In this document: one piece after another, positions 35,596-47,876 of the stretch
How the letters are laid out: each line of letters starts with the position of its first letter
How positions within the stretch are numbered: the first letter of the stretch is position 1
NCBI GenBank assembly: GCA_015179125.1
Contig: WHVA01000039.1
Coordinates: 124,001-188,000, forward strand
Direction of reading: 5' to 3'
Length of the DNA stretch: 64,000 nucleotides
Source: Gautieria morchelliformis
Lineage: Eukaryota; Basidiomycota; Agaricomycetes; Gomphales; Gomphaceae
The notes under the pieces: model-generated
Told to the model about the DNA's origin: nothing
Database searches by the model: none
Seen by the model: the letters and a program-made list of their open reading frames with translations, nothing else
Position numbers and translations under genes: made by a program

Positions 35596-38440
35596 AGCAT
35601 CAGGGTCATCCATTGGTGCTCCTCGGGAAGCAGTATACCGTCTTTCCCGAGCTTGCTCAATATGTTGGGCTGGCTCTTGTTGTTCGAAGAGTTGTTGTTG
35701 GAACCCTTGCCGTTGTTGTTGGTCTTGTTGCGGTTCTTGTTGTTATTGGAACCGCTGGCAGACTGATTGTTGTTAGTGGCATTGCTGCTGGACTGATTAG
35801 TGGTGCACGTGGGCTGGGAGCTACGACCATTGATCATAGTGTCATATTCCTTATGCTCCCAGTAACGGCTGTCGCATTCCAGCGCAAAGTTCCTAAGCTC
35901 GGCGAGGCTGCGGAATTGAGGGAAGTGAAGCAAATCGTCCTTGATTCGTTTGGCCAAGCCCTTGTAGGTGAAGTGTCGGAGGGCCACGTCGTTCCACTGA
36001 GTCCAAGTTGAAGCTCAGGTGAAATCGATAAAGAATTGCGTGGCCTTGTGGTGCTCTTTCATAATGATCTTCTCGAGGTTGATCTCGGCTTGGGCAGCAT
36101 CAGGGCTGTCCACGAGTCCAGGTTCCTGCAGGTGACTTGCAGTTCAACCTGTGATTTTAACCTGCAGATCCAACTCCCACAAGTCCAGGTGACCCGGCGC
36201 CTAAAAACCTGCCAAGTCCAGGTTTGGCCTTTGGAATTCCACAGGTCACTCGCAGACCTGCAAGCCTTAAATGCCAAGAATTCATGTCATTTACATGTCA
36301 TTCAACTACTATTACCTCCTTCTGCACAACCGCCTTCTTGACATGCTTACTCTTATCATGCAGCAACTCTACAACACGCTCCTCAGGAACAAGTCCTTTG
36401 TATGACAGCCATGTGCTGAGTATGGTTCCGGCATGTGTTGACTCTTCCTTCAGAGAGTGACGCATCCATGATACAATCAGTCGGGCCCTGACTGAATGCA
36501 TGTTCGACATCTGTGGATGTTGCTAGAGGAGCATGGTCAAAATAGGATGTAAGGATGTGTGAAATAGCTCACCCAGAATAGATAAGAAGTCTAGGGCCAT
36601 CTGTGTGAGATAGCTCCCATTCTGGATAAGCAATGACCAGTGGTTGATGGGATCAGTGACACCGGCCATTGGAGGGGTGGTTGCAATTTGGAACAATATG
36701 AAGACCTGAAACATGAAAAAAAAAAAAAGCACTGGTAGAGAAGATAGTCATCTCAGGTATCTGCAAGTATGCCAGTTCCTCCACAATGGATTACAGGGTT
36801 GACTTCCTTGACTACTAGACAGTTGAATAGAGACCTGAAACACAGAAACAAAAAAAAACACAAACCGGTAGAAAACTCACAGATCTCAGGTGATCTGTGA
36901 GTATGCCGGTTCCTCCCCACCGATGTGGCGGCATTGCTGCCCACTGATTGACCCATGTAGGGCCATCAGTTGTGCAGACTTCCAAGTCCAAACAGACCAT
37001 GTGACTTGCTGTCTGTTCATATGATCTGCACCCAGCCAGGGACCTGGGCCGTGTCTTTCCATGGAGGAGGGCTGTCCTCATGGGAGGAGACATATCATGC
37101 ACTCGCACAGGGTGAGTCAGCTCGGAATAATCCGGCAAGTCACCGCAAGTCACCCGCAGGTTTAACCTGCGGGTCCAAGTCAACCCACAGAAAAACTCAG
37201 GTCAAGTCCAGGTTCCACTTCTGGAAGCTGGCAAACCTGCAAGTCCAAGTCCAGGTAACCTGCAGGTTGACTCATGGACAGCCCTGGGCAGCATTGTCGT
37301 ATGGGCCGAAGTTGAGCTCAAGCTCAGCCTTGAAGCTGTCCCAGTCCTCGAGCCAATATGGCTCGGGTTGGACCTCACCGAGGATTGCCGGTTCACAGTA
37401 CTGTAGAGCTGAACCAGACAGGTAAGAGATAGCATACTGTACCTTCGAGGCCCCAGTTTTGAAGGCTGAGGGGCGATCCCGGAAGTTGAGTACGCATTGG
37501 AGGAAGAAGGTGCAAAGCTTGGCCTGGTCAGTACCGTCATAACTATCTGGTTCCTTGACCTTGGCTCGTGCTTCGGACTTGTGAGGTTTCGCGAGCTTGA
37601 TGAACACTCGACGCATCAGCTCGCTGTCCTTGAGGTCACCGAGGTCCTCTGAAGTCGCCGTGGTCGCTGGAGTCGTAGTCAAATCGATGGTCTTGAAAGT
37701 AATACTGCCCAATACCCAGTAAATCGACGGATTGTAGCGGGTGAGCCAGTTGTGGCCAAGTACCACTGAGCAACTCGAGTCGAGCGAGGTTACGTAGAAG
37801 GTAACCCATTGTTCTTCGCCAGTCGGAAAGCAGATACAGAGGTCTAGAGCTTGGGTAATGGTGGTGTTAGTACTACTGTCAAATAGTTTCAAGGGTATAG
37901 GAGAGACAGGATAAGCAGGCATAGAGTACTTCTGGACAAATATGGATTCAATAAAACAATCGGAAGACCTGCAGTCAACTAATGCAACAAAAGAGACGTC
38001 GGGAAGCGAAGGGGAGGTTAGGTTTACATTAAGGGAATCTTTGGCCAATGAATGAGAAGCGGCACTGAGTCTGAGCACATGGGTGAGGTTACCGCAATCC
38101 TCGGATCGTGTGGTTCCGAGGTTGCTACCTATTTTTTCACCTCCGTAATGGAGGCCGAAGTCCCCTCGTTTGGAGTCTTCGCTGCCTGACCTTTAGAACT
38201 GCTACCGTTTGTAGACTTGTTCTTCGGGCAGTCCTTGACGACGTGGCCTTTGGTGCTGCAAAGCAGGCAAAGGCCCTGGTCGACCCGCGTTCCCGCACCC
38301 TTCGGGGTATCTCAGAACAACGATGTTTCTCAGAAGCCCCCGACGATTCACCACCGTCCCCAGGGATACCCCTCGCAGACCCTGCCGAGCCTAGTAACAA
38401 ATGGAAAGGTAGGTCTACGCCAAGAAGGGCTACCACCCGA
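35596..38440 (-). mobile_element. Gypsy fossil fragments (element C family), mosaic order
   Basis: Minus-strand Gypsy pieces. From high to low coordinate: a CCHC knuckle (CLLCSTKGHVVKDC, about 38285), a protease-like region with VLGHNWLTRYNPSI (38078-37720), then a gag core (LNFRDRPSAF, YAISYLSGSALQY; 37600-37290), an hAT insertion (36101-37286), and more gag (36090-35596; SLAELRNFALECDSRYWEHK). Protease ahead of gag is not a normal order, so at least two copies were joined. Broken, several breaks. Confidence 0.75.
36101..37286 (-). mobile_element. Deletion-derived hAT DNA transposon
   Basis: Ends are CAGGGCTGTCCAYGAGTC inverted repeats (18 bp, one mismatch), flanked by a perfect 8-bp duplication GGCAGCAT (36093-36100 and 37287-37294), both diagnostic of hAT. 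The subterminal regions are packed with AAGTCCAGGT and ACCTGCAGGT words, probable transposase binding sites. The minus strand keeps traces of the transposase C-terminus (DPINHWSLL, LTQMALDFLSI near 36600; YKGLVPEERVVELL near 36370). An internal block of about 85 bp is duplicated (about 36703 and 36833). Too short to encode a transposase, so non-autonomous. Confidence 0.9.
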
Positions 38441-41400
38441 ATCTAGCCATCCACCCTGAACGCGATCTCGCCTCTGCCAGAGCCCGACATTATGATAGAG
38501 GCATGGAGTAGCAGAAATTGCAATGCTGTGGCAGGCAAGGATGATGCCAGCTGCTCAGTCAAAACTACCAGGCAGAAGTTGTGCGAATCAACACTGGCAT
38601 AGTCACTACTTCCCTCTTTTGGGTAGACATCCCAATGTCTAGTGAGCACGTTGGGTTTTGCTCTGAGCTTTCCGGGGCGGAAATGGATCACCATGTTGAA
38701 CCCACTCAAAAGCACCGTAGCAAGTGCAGAAGGTGGTTTTCCACTCGTCACCTTCTCGGATGCAGACAAGGTGATAAGTGTGCCAGAGGTCAATTTTGGT
38801 GTAGATCTTCACTCTGCAGGGAGTATCGAGGAGGTCGGAAATGTGTGGAAGTGGATACTTGTCCTTCTTGGTGAGGGCATTAAGTCCGCGGAAATCGACA
38901 CAGAAGCGGAGAGATCCATCCTTCTTCTTGACGAAAAGGACCAGAGCGCTGTGTGGAGACAGCAAAGGGTGGATGAAGCCCATGTTGAGATGTTCATTGA
39001 CAAACTTGCGGAGAGTCTGGAGCTCACTTTGCGAAAGGGAGTAGATAGGTCCAAGGGGCGGAGATGCTCCTTCTTCCAAATCTATCTTCAAGTTGTAAGG
39101 TTGATGATCGGCAGGTTTATCGGCTTTGGCCTTGTTGAACACGTCCAGGAAGTCATGATATTCTTCCGGAACTAAGCTCATATCGACCAGAGCAGAAGAC
39201 GAGGTGGAACGAGCCTTGACTGAAGCCGAATTGGAGAGGTGAAGCTGAAAAACAGTCAAATCTTCTTGTCATTGCAACACACGGAAAGTGGTGGCAGAAA
39301 CAAGGGCAATTTGAGGAGCTTCAAGTGGAGGGGGGGACGGAGTTGCTAACGAGGGACCGGAGTGTGGAACTGAATCCACGAGCAGAGTTGCAGAAGAGGC
39401 TTGAGCCATCTTTGCGGAATAGACGGAAGTTGATCCAGGGTACGGAACTGTATTTGACCCAATGCCCAGTTAATCAACGGATTATATCGGGTGAGCCAAT
39501 TGTGTCCTAGTACAATGGAACAGCTAGCATCTAGTGGAGTAACGTAAAATGTAACTTTATGGGTGTCCCCAGTAGCGAAACGGATGGACAGGTGTACGAC
39601 TTGCAAGATTGCCGTGTTGGATGACCCATCAAAAAGGCAGAGCAGAATTGTCAGAATGTTGTGGGTAGGAAGCTTGTGCTTCAAAACAAAGTCGGAATTG
39701 AGGAAGCAATGAGTTGAACTAGAGTTGATCAATGCAGTAAAAGGAGGTACGGAAATTGTGTCGGAGGTGAGCGGAATTGAGAGGGAGTTGGAGGACAAAA
39801 GAGCGGACGCGTTGAGTCGAACCTAGTTAGTCACACAAATGGGGTCAACACAGCCCTCAGCTCATGCGGAGGCCAGAGGACTGCTGCTTATTTTTTTGCA
39901 CCCGTAGCGGGAGTCGCTTCGGATTTCTCTTCCGTCTTTGCTGCACGGCCCTGGCCTTAGCAGCCGAAGTGGTTGCTTGGGTGCAGTCACAAGGGACGTG
40001 ACCCCCTTTGCCGCAGAAGAGGCAAAGGTTGTTGTCCATGTGACACTGGCGTTCTGCAGGGGTTAGTTTTCCATCCTTCCCAAGTTTGTTGGAAAGGTCG
40101 GGTGTGGTCTTCTGGGTGTTGGTGTTGGAACCAGAGGCCTGGTTGTTGCGTGGTGTGGGAGTGGAGTTCCAGTTGCTGGAGTTGGAGCCGGAACTGTTGT
40201 TGTTGTTGTTTCCTGAGTTGGTCTTCTTCTTGTCTTTATCAGACTTCTTGTCGGAAGACTTGTCGTGCTTGCTCTGGGCGGAAGTTTTGCGAGTGATTTA
40301 CGAATGTCTTTCCCAGTAGCGCGCATCGATGGATTGGGTGAGGTTGTGGAGGTCGGTTAGGGTGGTGGGTTTTCTGACGCAGGTGATTTCATCCTTGATG
40401 CAGGATGGCAGGCCCATGTAGAACTGTCGGCAGAGTGCAGCTTCTCCCCATTGGACTCGAGGAGCAAGCTGCTGGAAAGTGACGATGTATTCAGCTATCT
40501 TATGAGTGTCTTTCATATGAAGCTTATCGTGTTCGTTTTCCGCATTGGCTTCCATATTGAAATGTCCGAAGTTGTTGCTGAGTTCAGAAATGAGGTTGGG
40601 ATAATTGTCTGCCCAGTCGACAATGGCATAGGGGTCCATAAGGGCTGGTTCAAAGTAGTTGAGAGCTGTGCCCCTGAGGTAGGAAAGGGTGTAGTTGACC
40701 TTTCTCTTGTCGTCGGGAAAGGCGTCGGGACGATCGCGGAAGTTGAGTTGAAGCTGAACCAAAAAAGGCTGAAACTTCTTGGGGTCAGAACCGTTGAATT
40801 GATCCAGTTCGTGAACTTTTGTCTTGGGGGGTGAAGCTTAAGCTGGGCACTGGAGGTGGCTGGCTAGCATGGCGATAGCCTGTGCAAGATCCAGAGCTGG
40901 AGCGGGCAGAACTGGGTTGGCAGGATTTGGAGGTGGAGGACCGCCTGGGGGACTGCCAGGAGGAGGCCCTGGTGGTGGTGGTAGAGGTGGTGCTGGGCGT
41001 CAGAATGATGCTGCTGTTTGTTTGCCACTGCTACTCAATGAGTTTCTGTCGTAGACGGGATTGCCGGGATTGGCGTCAGGAACATCTTCAATGTGCCCTG
41101 GCGCAAGATCGTCAGAGAGCTCATTGTTGGCTCGAGAGCTGCTGGAGGGTTCCATGTGTCTTAGTGCTGCGGATCTAAGAGTTCCAAAATAAGAAAGAGC
41201 TTTGACAGCTCCTGCGTGGGATGAAGTAGCTGTGGTACGAGGAGGCATAGTGATAGTTATCGGGTGGGAATCAGATAATACTGTTACGTATCAAGATTTC
41301 CACAAGTCAGAACTAGAAAGAACAACAGCTTCAACTTATATGTTGCACCCCCAATGAACTATCATCCTAAGTATTTCAGATCGCGAGTCAGAAGTCGGAA

Positions 41401-41937
41401 AGTGTCAAACTAAACAGAGGTCGGAACTTGAATCGGAAACTAAGTTGGAAGGCGGAGAGACAGAGGTCTTGCAAAACTCGCTGTGCTAAGAATAGGAGAT
41501 AGAGTGAAGAAAATCACATATCGAAGGCGATTATCCGATTGCAGAATAATGAGCATACTGGTGGGGCTTTTATACAAAGAGCTGAGACAACATGTAATGG
41601 GGTAGTACTAAGCCAATTCTGGAGGGAGTGGAAGTCGGATAGACATATGGGGTAGCTAACTAATTGGGAATAAGGGGACTACAAGGGGGGTTCAGGGTAG
41701 GGTAGAACAATGGCAAAAGAACAAGGGGTCCGAAAGTATATCTGACAGAAAGACACAACAAGACTCCAAAGAGGGCCAGACATATGGTCTTGCTGTGCTG
41801 TGAGGCAAGTCCGGTGGGTCCGAGTAATAGAGTTGAAAGATCAAGGGAATATAGCAACGGGTGGAATATCGGAACTATCAGAGGGTCGGAATGTGAGCGG
41901 AACTGAGTGTTGGAAGTCGCAATCCATGGTTGTAACA
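38441..41937 (-). mobile_element. Gypsy LTR retrotransposon fossil (element C), 5' portion
   Basis: Minus strand from 41937. The 5' LTR is 41282-41937 (656 bp) with inver ted ends TGTTAC/GTAACA and a TATAAAA word at 41575-41567. Gag starts near 41248 (MPPRTTATSSHAG), with LNFRDRPDAFPDDKRKVNY and a CCHC knuckle (CLFCGKGGHVPCDC). A retropepsin-type region follows with VLGHNWLTRYNPLINWA (39798-39346), then reverse transcriptase (SQSELQTLRKFVNEHL, FVKKKDGSLRFCVDFRGLN, KYPLPHISDLLD; 39259-38640) and a piece of RNase H (NMVIHFRPGKL; 38793-38450). Integrase and 3' LTR are missing. Broken, with several breaks. Confidence 0.85.
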
Positions 41938-42619
41938 GCAGCAAACCAAGAGGTCCTTGTGCGAATTAACGACATAGTTGGTGAAGAGTGCCAGACTACT
42001 AGTACTACGATGGGGTATACAATAGGTGGACCCCAAGTCTACAGCCGAAGCAAAGCCTTTACAACACTCAGCGAAATTGTCCAAAGTGATGAAGAAGGGG
42101 TATCTGAGACAGATGACCCCTTTGTCGGTGAAGGCACTCCTCTAGAGGCCTTCGCCAACAGGCGCAGGGTAATCCCAAGGGTTCTGAGTATTACAAAGGA
42201 TGCACAGTTGCATTACAAACAAAGGGGAAACATACTATATAGAGTGGAGCCCGTAGCGAAGCTAATTCCAACAAGAAAGACGGGTTTTTGAAAGATTAAT
42301 AGAGATTCCGTGCCTTGGCAGCTCCTACTGTCCTGGCCTATGGTGGTATCAAGTCCATTGATGCTAACCTGCACAGAGGCTGCAACCGACACTGGCCAAA
42401 TGTGTCCTGAGCATGAGGGTCATTCATGGAGTGGGAGTTTCACAGGTGATGGGTTCCATGATCGATGATGGCTCCAGGGGCTGGGGTCCTGACGTGAATG
42501 ATGGATCAGCAAATGCGAAAGGGGTTCTGCAAAGAATACTTCAGCGAAGAGTTCAAAGGTCCAATAGCGGGGATGTTCATTCGCTGAATATGGATGGCTG
42601 ATTCATAGAATAAACGAAT
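41938..42619. other. Unassigned sequence between Gypsy LTR and LINE
   Basis: A plus-strand frame to 42291 (TTSTTMGYTIGGPQVYSRSK, PFVGEGTPLEAFANRRRV) reads like protein but begins inside the LTR and matches nothing I know. The following 300 bp also have protein-like pieces in several frames. Possibly another decayed element. Confidence 0.35.
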
Positions 42620-44610
42620 CATGACATAGGGTTTCTGCAAAAGAATTATATCATATACATTGGGGTCTGTAGAGTTGATGAGGTCCTGTTGTGCCGCATC
42701 AGATTTGTTGAGGTTCTGCTGCCATATCTTCAGTGTCGTGAGGTTGCTGGGTGTTGTTATATTATTCATGGAGGTTGTGGCAGGTGCGTGGCGTTCTGTC
42801 AGTGGGGTCCATACTGAAGCCCAGTTCATCAAGCAATAGTTGGTGGGTGGATGATGCGCTTCTCGCGCGCCCTCTGTTGAAAGCGGACTGATCCCTCTGT
42901 GGTCACTGGGGCGGGCCCCACCATGGTTGGTTCCAATAAGTTGGTGGCGGTTGTTTCATTCTTGCTGGGGGTTGATTGCCAGTCGGACCCTACGGCACAC
43001 TGTAGGAGTTGGACAGTCGTGCTCAGGCTCTCGCACTGTGGTGACTACCTCCCAGGACTGCAGATCTCTACTAGAAGGGAAGAAGAGCATGTTAGTCTCA
43101 GGGTACCTGGTTTGAATCCTTCAAGTGTGCTCCTTGAACTTAGGGCACTCTCAATCCCAGGCCGCATGCCCTACATCTTCACAATTGACACATCTATAAA
43201 TTCTGGGGTCAGTCACCCTGCATTCCACCGTTTTGTCACCCACATTCCTGCATGTGCCACATGTGTCAATGGGCTGGGTGCATTGAGCAGCTATGTGGGG
43301 GACACCTAGTTTCTGGCATTTGAGGCATCTTCTGGCTTCCTGGAGTTGCTTCCTCACTGTTGCCCTGGTGCCACTGATTAGCAGCCCATACCTGATTAGG
43401 GTGTTTGCTGCCATGCGGTTGCGCAATTGTAGGATTACAGTTTACACCTCCCCAGCGGTTTTATCCACCGGGCTGAAACAATGTCTCCTCTCTCCAAGCT
43501 GCTGCATGACTCGACGTCGGCGAGCTCATCTCGGGACTCCGGGTCAAATCTAATTGGTACGAATTCGGCGATGACCGTGTAATTGTTGGGCTTTATGGTG
43601 GACGTTGCGCTGAACTTGTCGATGAAATTGGCGGCCGTCTGTTGGGCCTGAAGGGCTTTGGCCGATTCCTCCGTTTGGAACTCTAGGTAGAAGGCATTGC
43701 TTGGAAGCCTCTGTACTCCTACCGCTCTCGGCTTCTCTTGATCATCCCATTGCATTTCCTCAATTGCCTGGTTGGCCCTGCTGAGGATGTCCGGCTCTGA
43801 CAATCTTGCGATCTGATTCTCCGAAGCTTCAGGTGACATGTCGATTAGTACTTGCCGTGCTCGCAGGTAGCATCTAGCTAAGGTGCTCAACTGTAAGTGG
43901 ACTGGCTTGGTTGCGCATGCTGCCAATGCGGCCGCGTAGGTTGGGAACCGAGCTGCTGTGCCGACTGGTGCCCGTTCCCCCTCCTGAGCTGCCGCGGCTG
44001 GTGCCTGTGCTGTTCCCGCTTCTATTATTCATTGCGCTGTACCGTCACTCTCCTGCCTCAGCTCATCAACTGTACCTGCTAAACTGTTAGTGGAATTCTT
44101 GATTGCTGTTGTTGCTGACTCGATCCGCTGCAGTGTCGGCGCCAAAATGTCGTTGACGCCGTGTAGCCGTTCTTTTAACCGCTGTAGCTACTTCAGCCAG
44201 GGTTGTCCTATCCGCCGAGTTTACTATTAGCGTAGCTATGGCCCTGATGCCTTTGTCATCTTCGGTATGGATGCTTGGGCCTCCGCTAGGTGAAGCAATG
44301 CTGTGGCTAGGTGATGGTTTGCCGTTCCGGTAGCAGTCGTTTGCTGAGGAGAAACTGGTGTGCATCCTCGGGAGAGGGTGGCCTTCCGTCGTGTGGATTG
44401 GTTTTCTCAGTCCTGTTTGCTGTCTGCGAGCCTGACCTTGGCCCGTGAGCATCTGTGACCGCTGCGTGCCGCGTTGGAGTGGTGTGTTTTTGGTGGCTCC
44501 TGCGCCTGCTGGGGCCGGCATTGCACTAGGGGGTAGATGCCTGGAGCGGGTTGCAGAGGGTTGACTGTTCTATCTAATTTGGATTGTGGGGAGTGAGATT
44601 TTGGCGATAT
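42620..44610 (-). mobile_element. LINE (second Tad-like family), copy 2, 3' truncated
   Basis: Minus-strand sister of the LINE at 26231-30288. ORF1 begins near 44521 (MPAPAGAGATKNTPLQ) and continues through 43926-43435 (VQRLPSNAFYLEFQTEES, TIKPNNYTVIAEFVPI, SSLERGDIVSARWIKP) to zinc knuckles at 43350-43150 (CLKCQKLGVPHIAAQC, CGTCRNVGDKTVEC, CVNCEDVGHAAWDREC). ORF2 starts near 42745 (LKIWQQNLNKSDAAQQDL, YDIILLQKPY) and is cut inside the endonuclease near 42620. Frame changes in ORF1 mark it as dead. This copy keeps the 5' end that copy 1 lacks. Confidence 0.85.
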
Positions 44611-44620
44611 TGTGTTTTTT

Positions 44621-46316
44621 TTATGCCTTCTTATTACTGGTGGTTGTTGACCTCACTGCCTCGTACAGCTGTGGTTGTCTACTCTATCGGTGTTGTAGTT
44701 CAGACCGCCGCATTTCAGCCGGCGTCGATCTACGCAGGTGAGTTTCTTTCTGTAATAGCTCATCTTGGCACTCTGCATTAGAGTGTCTGATTATTAAACT
44801 TAACACCCTCAGGGCGGTTTATCACAGGTCTAGGCGTAGGCTCTTTGAGTATGGTTGTCCCCCTGTACAAGTGAGCCCTCCTTCACCTGCGGATCACCGC
44901 CTCTATTCCCTACGTTAGGGCCTTACCTTGTTTCGGACCCGCACGCGAACATGTGGTCATTTTCTGATGCAATTTCGTCTGTTTATGATCAGCGCAGAAC
45001 TGTCTCCCGCAGAGGTTCGCGGTTCGCTGGTCGCCCTCCAACAACTTGCTATCACCTTCGGAATTATGATCTCCTTTTGGGCTGATTATGGAGCAAACTT
45101 CATTGGTGGCACGGGTGACGGGCAGACGGCGAGGAGATTCATCTGAGATCGATCGATCTGTGCATCGGCCAGACGAGCCAGACGTACACACGATAAAGAT
45201 TCATTTGGAATGCTAAGTTTTCAATTGTTACGCACTCAGGAAGTGGCGTGGCGACTCCCATTAACGCTGCAACTTATTCCTGGTGTTGGAATATTTTTAT
45301 GCCGTTTTCACCTCGGTGTATCGCTCATTGCGCTTACGCTACATGTTTTCGTGCTGACCCTCAGAATTCAATTCAAGATGGCTCATCTGTAGTTGTTATC
45401 CATCATAATCCTACCAATACCTATATAGTCGTAGCTAACAGATATTATAGGTCCAAATATTGGAATATAGCTAAATGCTGTTCCTACTAAAGATAACCAA
45501 GGTCGCGACGAAGAAGCTCTGACGGTGCTTAGCAACGCTCGAAGGTTGCCCCGAGAGGACGAGCTGGTTCAAATTGAGTACCTGTGCGTGTGCTCGTTAT
45601 TTGGTGGTGTGTCGTATGCTCAAGTCCATCGTAACCTCCTTCGATTTGCAACCGTTACCGCTTTCGACCCCTTAATTCACGCTTTTCTTGACAGCGCTAT
45701 TACTGCGAGTCGTTATGGCAGGCGCAGGTATGTTCTTCCAACAGGTATGCTTCGTGTATGGTCTTTATCGTATCAAATCTCTTATGGCCGACTGCCAACT
45801 AGTGGACTGGTGTCAATGCGATATTATACTATGCTCCAACTATATTCCAACAGCTCGGGATGACAGGCAATACCACATCCCTCCTGGCCACAGGTGTTGT
45901 TGGTATTGCGTTTGTGTCGCCCCCATATCTCACAAAAGAATGAATACTTACTATCCATGCCTTCTTACTATAGCATGTTCCTCGCAACAATCCCTGCAGT
46001 CATTTGGATTGATCGACTTGGACGAAGGCCCGTTCTCATCTCAGGCGCGTTCGTTATGGCTGCGTATGTGACCATTGCATTTCTCACATGGTTCTGTGGC
46101 CTGATTGTGACACGCAGCTGTCATATCATTATAGCAATACTTACGGCATTATACTTTGATTCATGGAGCTCGTAGGTCTGACATGTATGAGCTTTCCTTC
46201 GGGTTTCCAAGACGCGTTCGATTTCTAGGCATATCGTGGCTGGATGGGTTGCGTGGCCTTGTCTGGCTGTTCGCTATCGGTAGACTCCCTCCCCCGATAC
46301 ACTGATATTTTCACGC
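44621..46316 (+). pseudogene. MFS sugar porter, broken duplicate (copy A)
   Basis: Near-identical by eye to 56811-58567 over about 1.7 kb. It starts inside an intron of the parent gene and stops inside another, so it has neither start nor end. Retained words include QTAAFQPASIYA, SPAEVRGSLVALQQLAITFG, NFIGGTGDGQT, LSNARRLPREDELVQIEYL and [12 protein letters not shown]. Relative to copy B it lacks about 160 bp around 45650 (the exon with IKAQHLFDVEVSREQFPD) and has a 107-bp insert at 45388-45494. It cannot make a transporter. Confidence 0.9.
45388..45494. other. 107-bp AT-rich insert, candidate mitochondrial fragment
   Basis: Present in copy A between GGCTCATC and AACCAAGG, which are adjacent in copy B (57587-57600). 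It is AT-rich and open on the minus strand with mitochondrial-like wording (LVGTAFSYIPIFGP). There is no target duplication, as for DNA filled in at a break. Origin inferred from composition only. Confidence 0.45.
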
Positions 46317-46516
46317 CCCACCAATCAGCCCATCCACAGGCTCTCCCCATCCCGCCTTCCTATTGGGTCCCCCGGTCATCCGGGGCCCACAGAGCTGTGC
46401 CGCTGTCACACACTCACAGTATCGCTTTGATTCTCTGATTAGATATCCCTGATTAAACAGGCCGGCCACAACTACTTAATGCTTCGCACAACTGTCCATT
46501 CGTCTACATCTTCCCG

Positions 46517-47876
46517 ATGCTGCCCTCCTACTCCCCCAGCCGTCTGTCCCTGGGCTCCCTAGCTCTCCTTGTCACCCTTGCGTCGCCCGTAAAAGGCATC
46601 TATTCATTCTCCCTTCATATCCCGCTACATTCTAACCAGGCCACGCAGCGAAGCAGCCGTTCGACATACAGCTGGCATTGCGTGAGCGCTCTTCTTGCCT
46701 CGCTGACCGCCACACACCCATCATGAATCTTATGCCCAGACTACCTCCCGAGCAAAGCAATCGGCGCCGCAGGCTTCGCCATCTACTTTGTCCTCAGCTC
46801 CCTCCTCCTATGGCGCTTGGTCCGTAACCGCGACTGGTGGGGTCTCTGTCTCCCAATAGGCGGCTACGGTATGTCAACTTATCTCCCCCCCCTCTAACAC
46901 TCACACTAACCGCCCCCACCACCAAGGCGAGGCCCTCGGCTTCCTCCTCCGCGTCTTCATCGGCCAGCCCAAACTCCGCACCAGCCTCGGCTTCTACATT
47001 GCCATGGACCTCTTCATCGTCCTCTCCCCCGCCCTCTTCCTCACCTTCAACTACATACTCTACGGCCGCCTCATCTGCCTCGCCGTCGGCCGCGCACACT
47101 CCTTTATCCGCCCCGAGCGCGTCGCGACCATGTTCGTCCTCAGCAACGCCTTTACCTTTATGCTCCAGGTACGTTCCCTGCGCCGCTGCTGCTGCTTCTA
47201 CTAGCCGCCGCCGCAGCTAAGCTAACCGCCGCCTCCCACGCAGGGCTCGGGGGGCTCCCTGCGGGTCCAGCAGGACACCGCCGCCCTCGGCCGCGACGTT
47301 TTCCTCATCGGCACCATCGCCCAAGGCTTGTGGTACGCGATATACGACGTCCTCCTCGCGCTCTCGCACCGCAGCATCCTCAAGACCGCCAAGGCCACGA
47401 ATCAGCCGCGCGACGAGCCGTGGTGGCGCATCTTCCACCTCATATACTTCTCGTCGCTCTTCATCATCGTGCGTCGCGCACGCTCCTCAGCTGTTCATGC
47501 CCTGCACATGATCAATCTGACTCGCTTTTTCGTATGCTCTTGCGCACAGATTCGGTCCATATACCGTGTAGCAGAGACGGCGGAAGGTCAAGGAGGATAC
47601 CTCATGACACACGAATGTGAGTCTCTCCACACTGACATAGCCACGTACCCAGTACCCCCCAGCTCACCTTGAACGCCGATCCGCGCAGGGTGTTTCCTCG
47701 CATTCGACTCGATACCCCTCGCCATCGGCATCGCAGTGTACATCTTCTGGTGGCCCGGGAACTACCTCCCAGCCCCATGCACACTCCAGAATCCGAGCCT
47801 AGACTCCGTGCCGAAAGCAGCAGCGACAGCGACGCAGCAGCAGTGCAGGATGGCGCACCTGGCGACTGCTGCGTGA
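46517..47876 (+). CDS. RTA1-like multi-pass membrane protein
   Basis: Seven exons: 46517-46588, 46654-46681, 46740-46868, 46927-47168, 47244-47468, 47550-47616 and 47689-47876, giving 316 aa. The RTA1 family (RTA1/RTM1/RSB1) has about seven membrane helices; members are linked to lipid translocation and resistance to toxic lipophiles such as aminocholesterol. Seen here: a leader-like N-terminus (LGSLALLVTLASP), YLPSKAIGAAGFAIYFVLSS, FYIAMDLFIVLSPALF, the signature run IRSIYRVAETAEGQGGYL followed by THEWCFLAFDSIPLAIGIAV, and IFWWPGNYLPAP. Exons 3 to 7 are secure; the tiny exon 2 (28 bp, acceptor AAG at 46653) is the best of several choices. No lesion was seen. It looks functional and lies between two sugar-porter copies. 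Confidence 0.9.

Noticed and set aside
41800-42291. 163-codon plus-strand frame as a gene
   Set aside because: Its first third lies inside a Gypsy LTR and no start, splice site or family supports it.
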